A stretch of DNA of 22,723 nt from Actinobacteria bacterium UBA2279. GTDB taxonomy: Bacteria > Actinomycetota > Coriobacteriia > Anaerosomatales > Anaerosomataceae. Shown here in pieces: positions 22,687-22,723 of this stretch. The notes beneath the pieces were generated by a model, which ran no database searches, had not been told where the DNA came from, and saw only the letters and a list, made by a program, of their open reading frames with translations. The stretch spans positions 1 to 22,723 of the forward strand of contig DDWT01000011.1 in the NCBI GenBank assembly GCA_002347365.1. Direction: 5' to 3'. The position numbers and the translations under genes are program-made. Position 1 is the stretch's first letter. The number at the start of each line of letters is the position of its first letter.

Positions 22687-22723
22687 TCTCACTTCCCCGG
22701 TTGATTGACAAAGTAAGTGCAAG

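Noticed and set aside
1..22723. CRISPR array, intact tRNA/rRNA, prophage or plasmid origin
   Set aside because: No regularly spaced repeats, complete tRNA cloverleaf, rRNA sequence, phage structural genes or iterons were recognised on either strand.

Overview
The window reads as chromosomal DNA of a high-GC, anaerobic Gram-positive bacterium, most likely an actinobacterium of the Coriobacteriia type. That placement is an inference from four things: GC-rich codon use, an aldehyde:ferredoxin-oxidoreductase (AOR) family enzyme with Fe-S and cytochrome b partners, a B12-binding radical SAM enzyme, and DegV/MMPL/patatin envelope genes. No rRNA or complete tRNA is present to fix the taxonomy.

Layout. 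(1) 1-1650 is a scrap yard: an internally deleted IS3-family element (174-832), a 3' gene stub, the 5' end of an IS701-like transposase gene, a YhbD/DUF4004 regulator cut off at residue 62, and what looks like the 3' end of a tRNA. (2) 1749-3029 (-) is an intact B12-binding radical SAM gene behind a GC-rich, foldable leader. (3) 7450-3387 (-) is a tight redox operon: cytochrome b membrane subunit, Tat-type 4x[4Fe-4S] protein, YdhV-like AOR, and a translationally coupled 134-residue unknown. (4) Divergent to it, 7745-9052 (+), is a protein I read as a Fic-fold protein with its catalytic motif erased and a C-terminal winged helix, so probably a transcription regulator. (5) 15943-9377 (-) is a coupled five-gene cassette: TetR regulator, MMPL/RND exporter, exported helical accessory protein, patatin-like lipase, DegV fatty-acid-binding protein. 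(6) 16188-19149 (+) holds a MarR regulator, a truncated ABC ATPase-permease, and C-terminal fragments of a second TetR and a second DegV, the remains of a paralogous cassette. (7) 19195-19379 holds a second IS3 end and a perfect hairpin. (8) 22612-19535 (-) holds a two-component system with three disabling lesions, then an exported coiled-coil protein and a lipoprotein.

How the genes may work together. The redox operon would pass electrons between a tungsto- or molybdopterin enzyme, an Fe-S relay and a b-type cytochrome in the membrane. The TetR cassette combines a lipid hydrolase, a fatty-acid carrier, an RND exporter and an exported helper, which suggests a self-contained lipid/fatty-acid release-and-export module under one TetR operator (15968-15987). 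The most notable signals are this module with its decayed twin, the apparently catalytically dead Fic protein next to the AOR operon, and repeated single-G losses that are either real gene decay or consensus errors.
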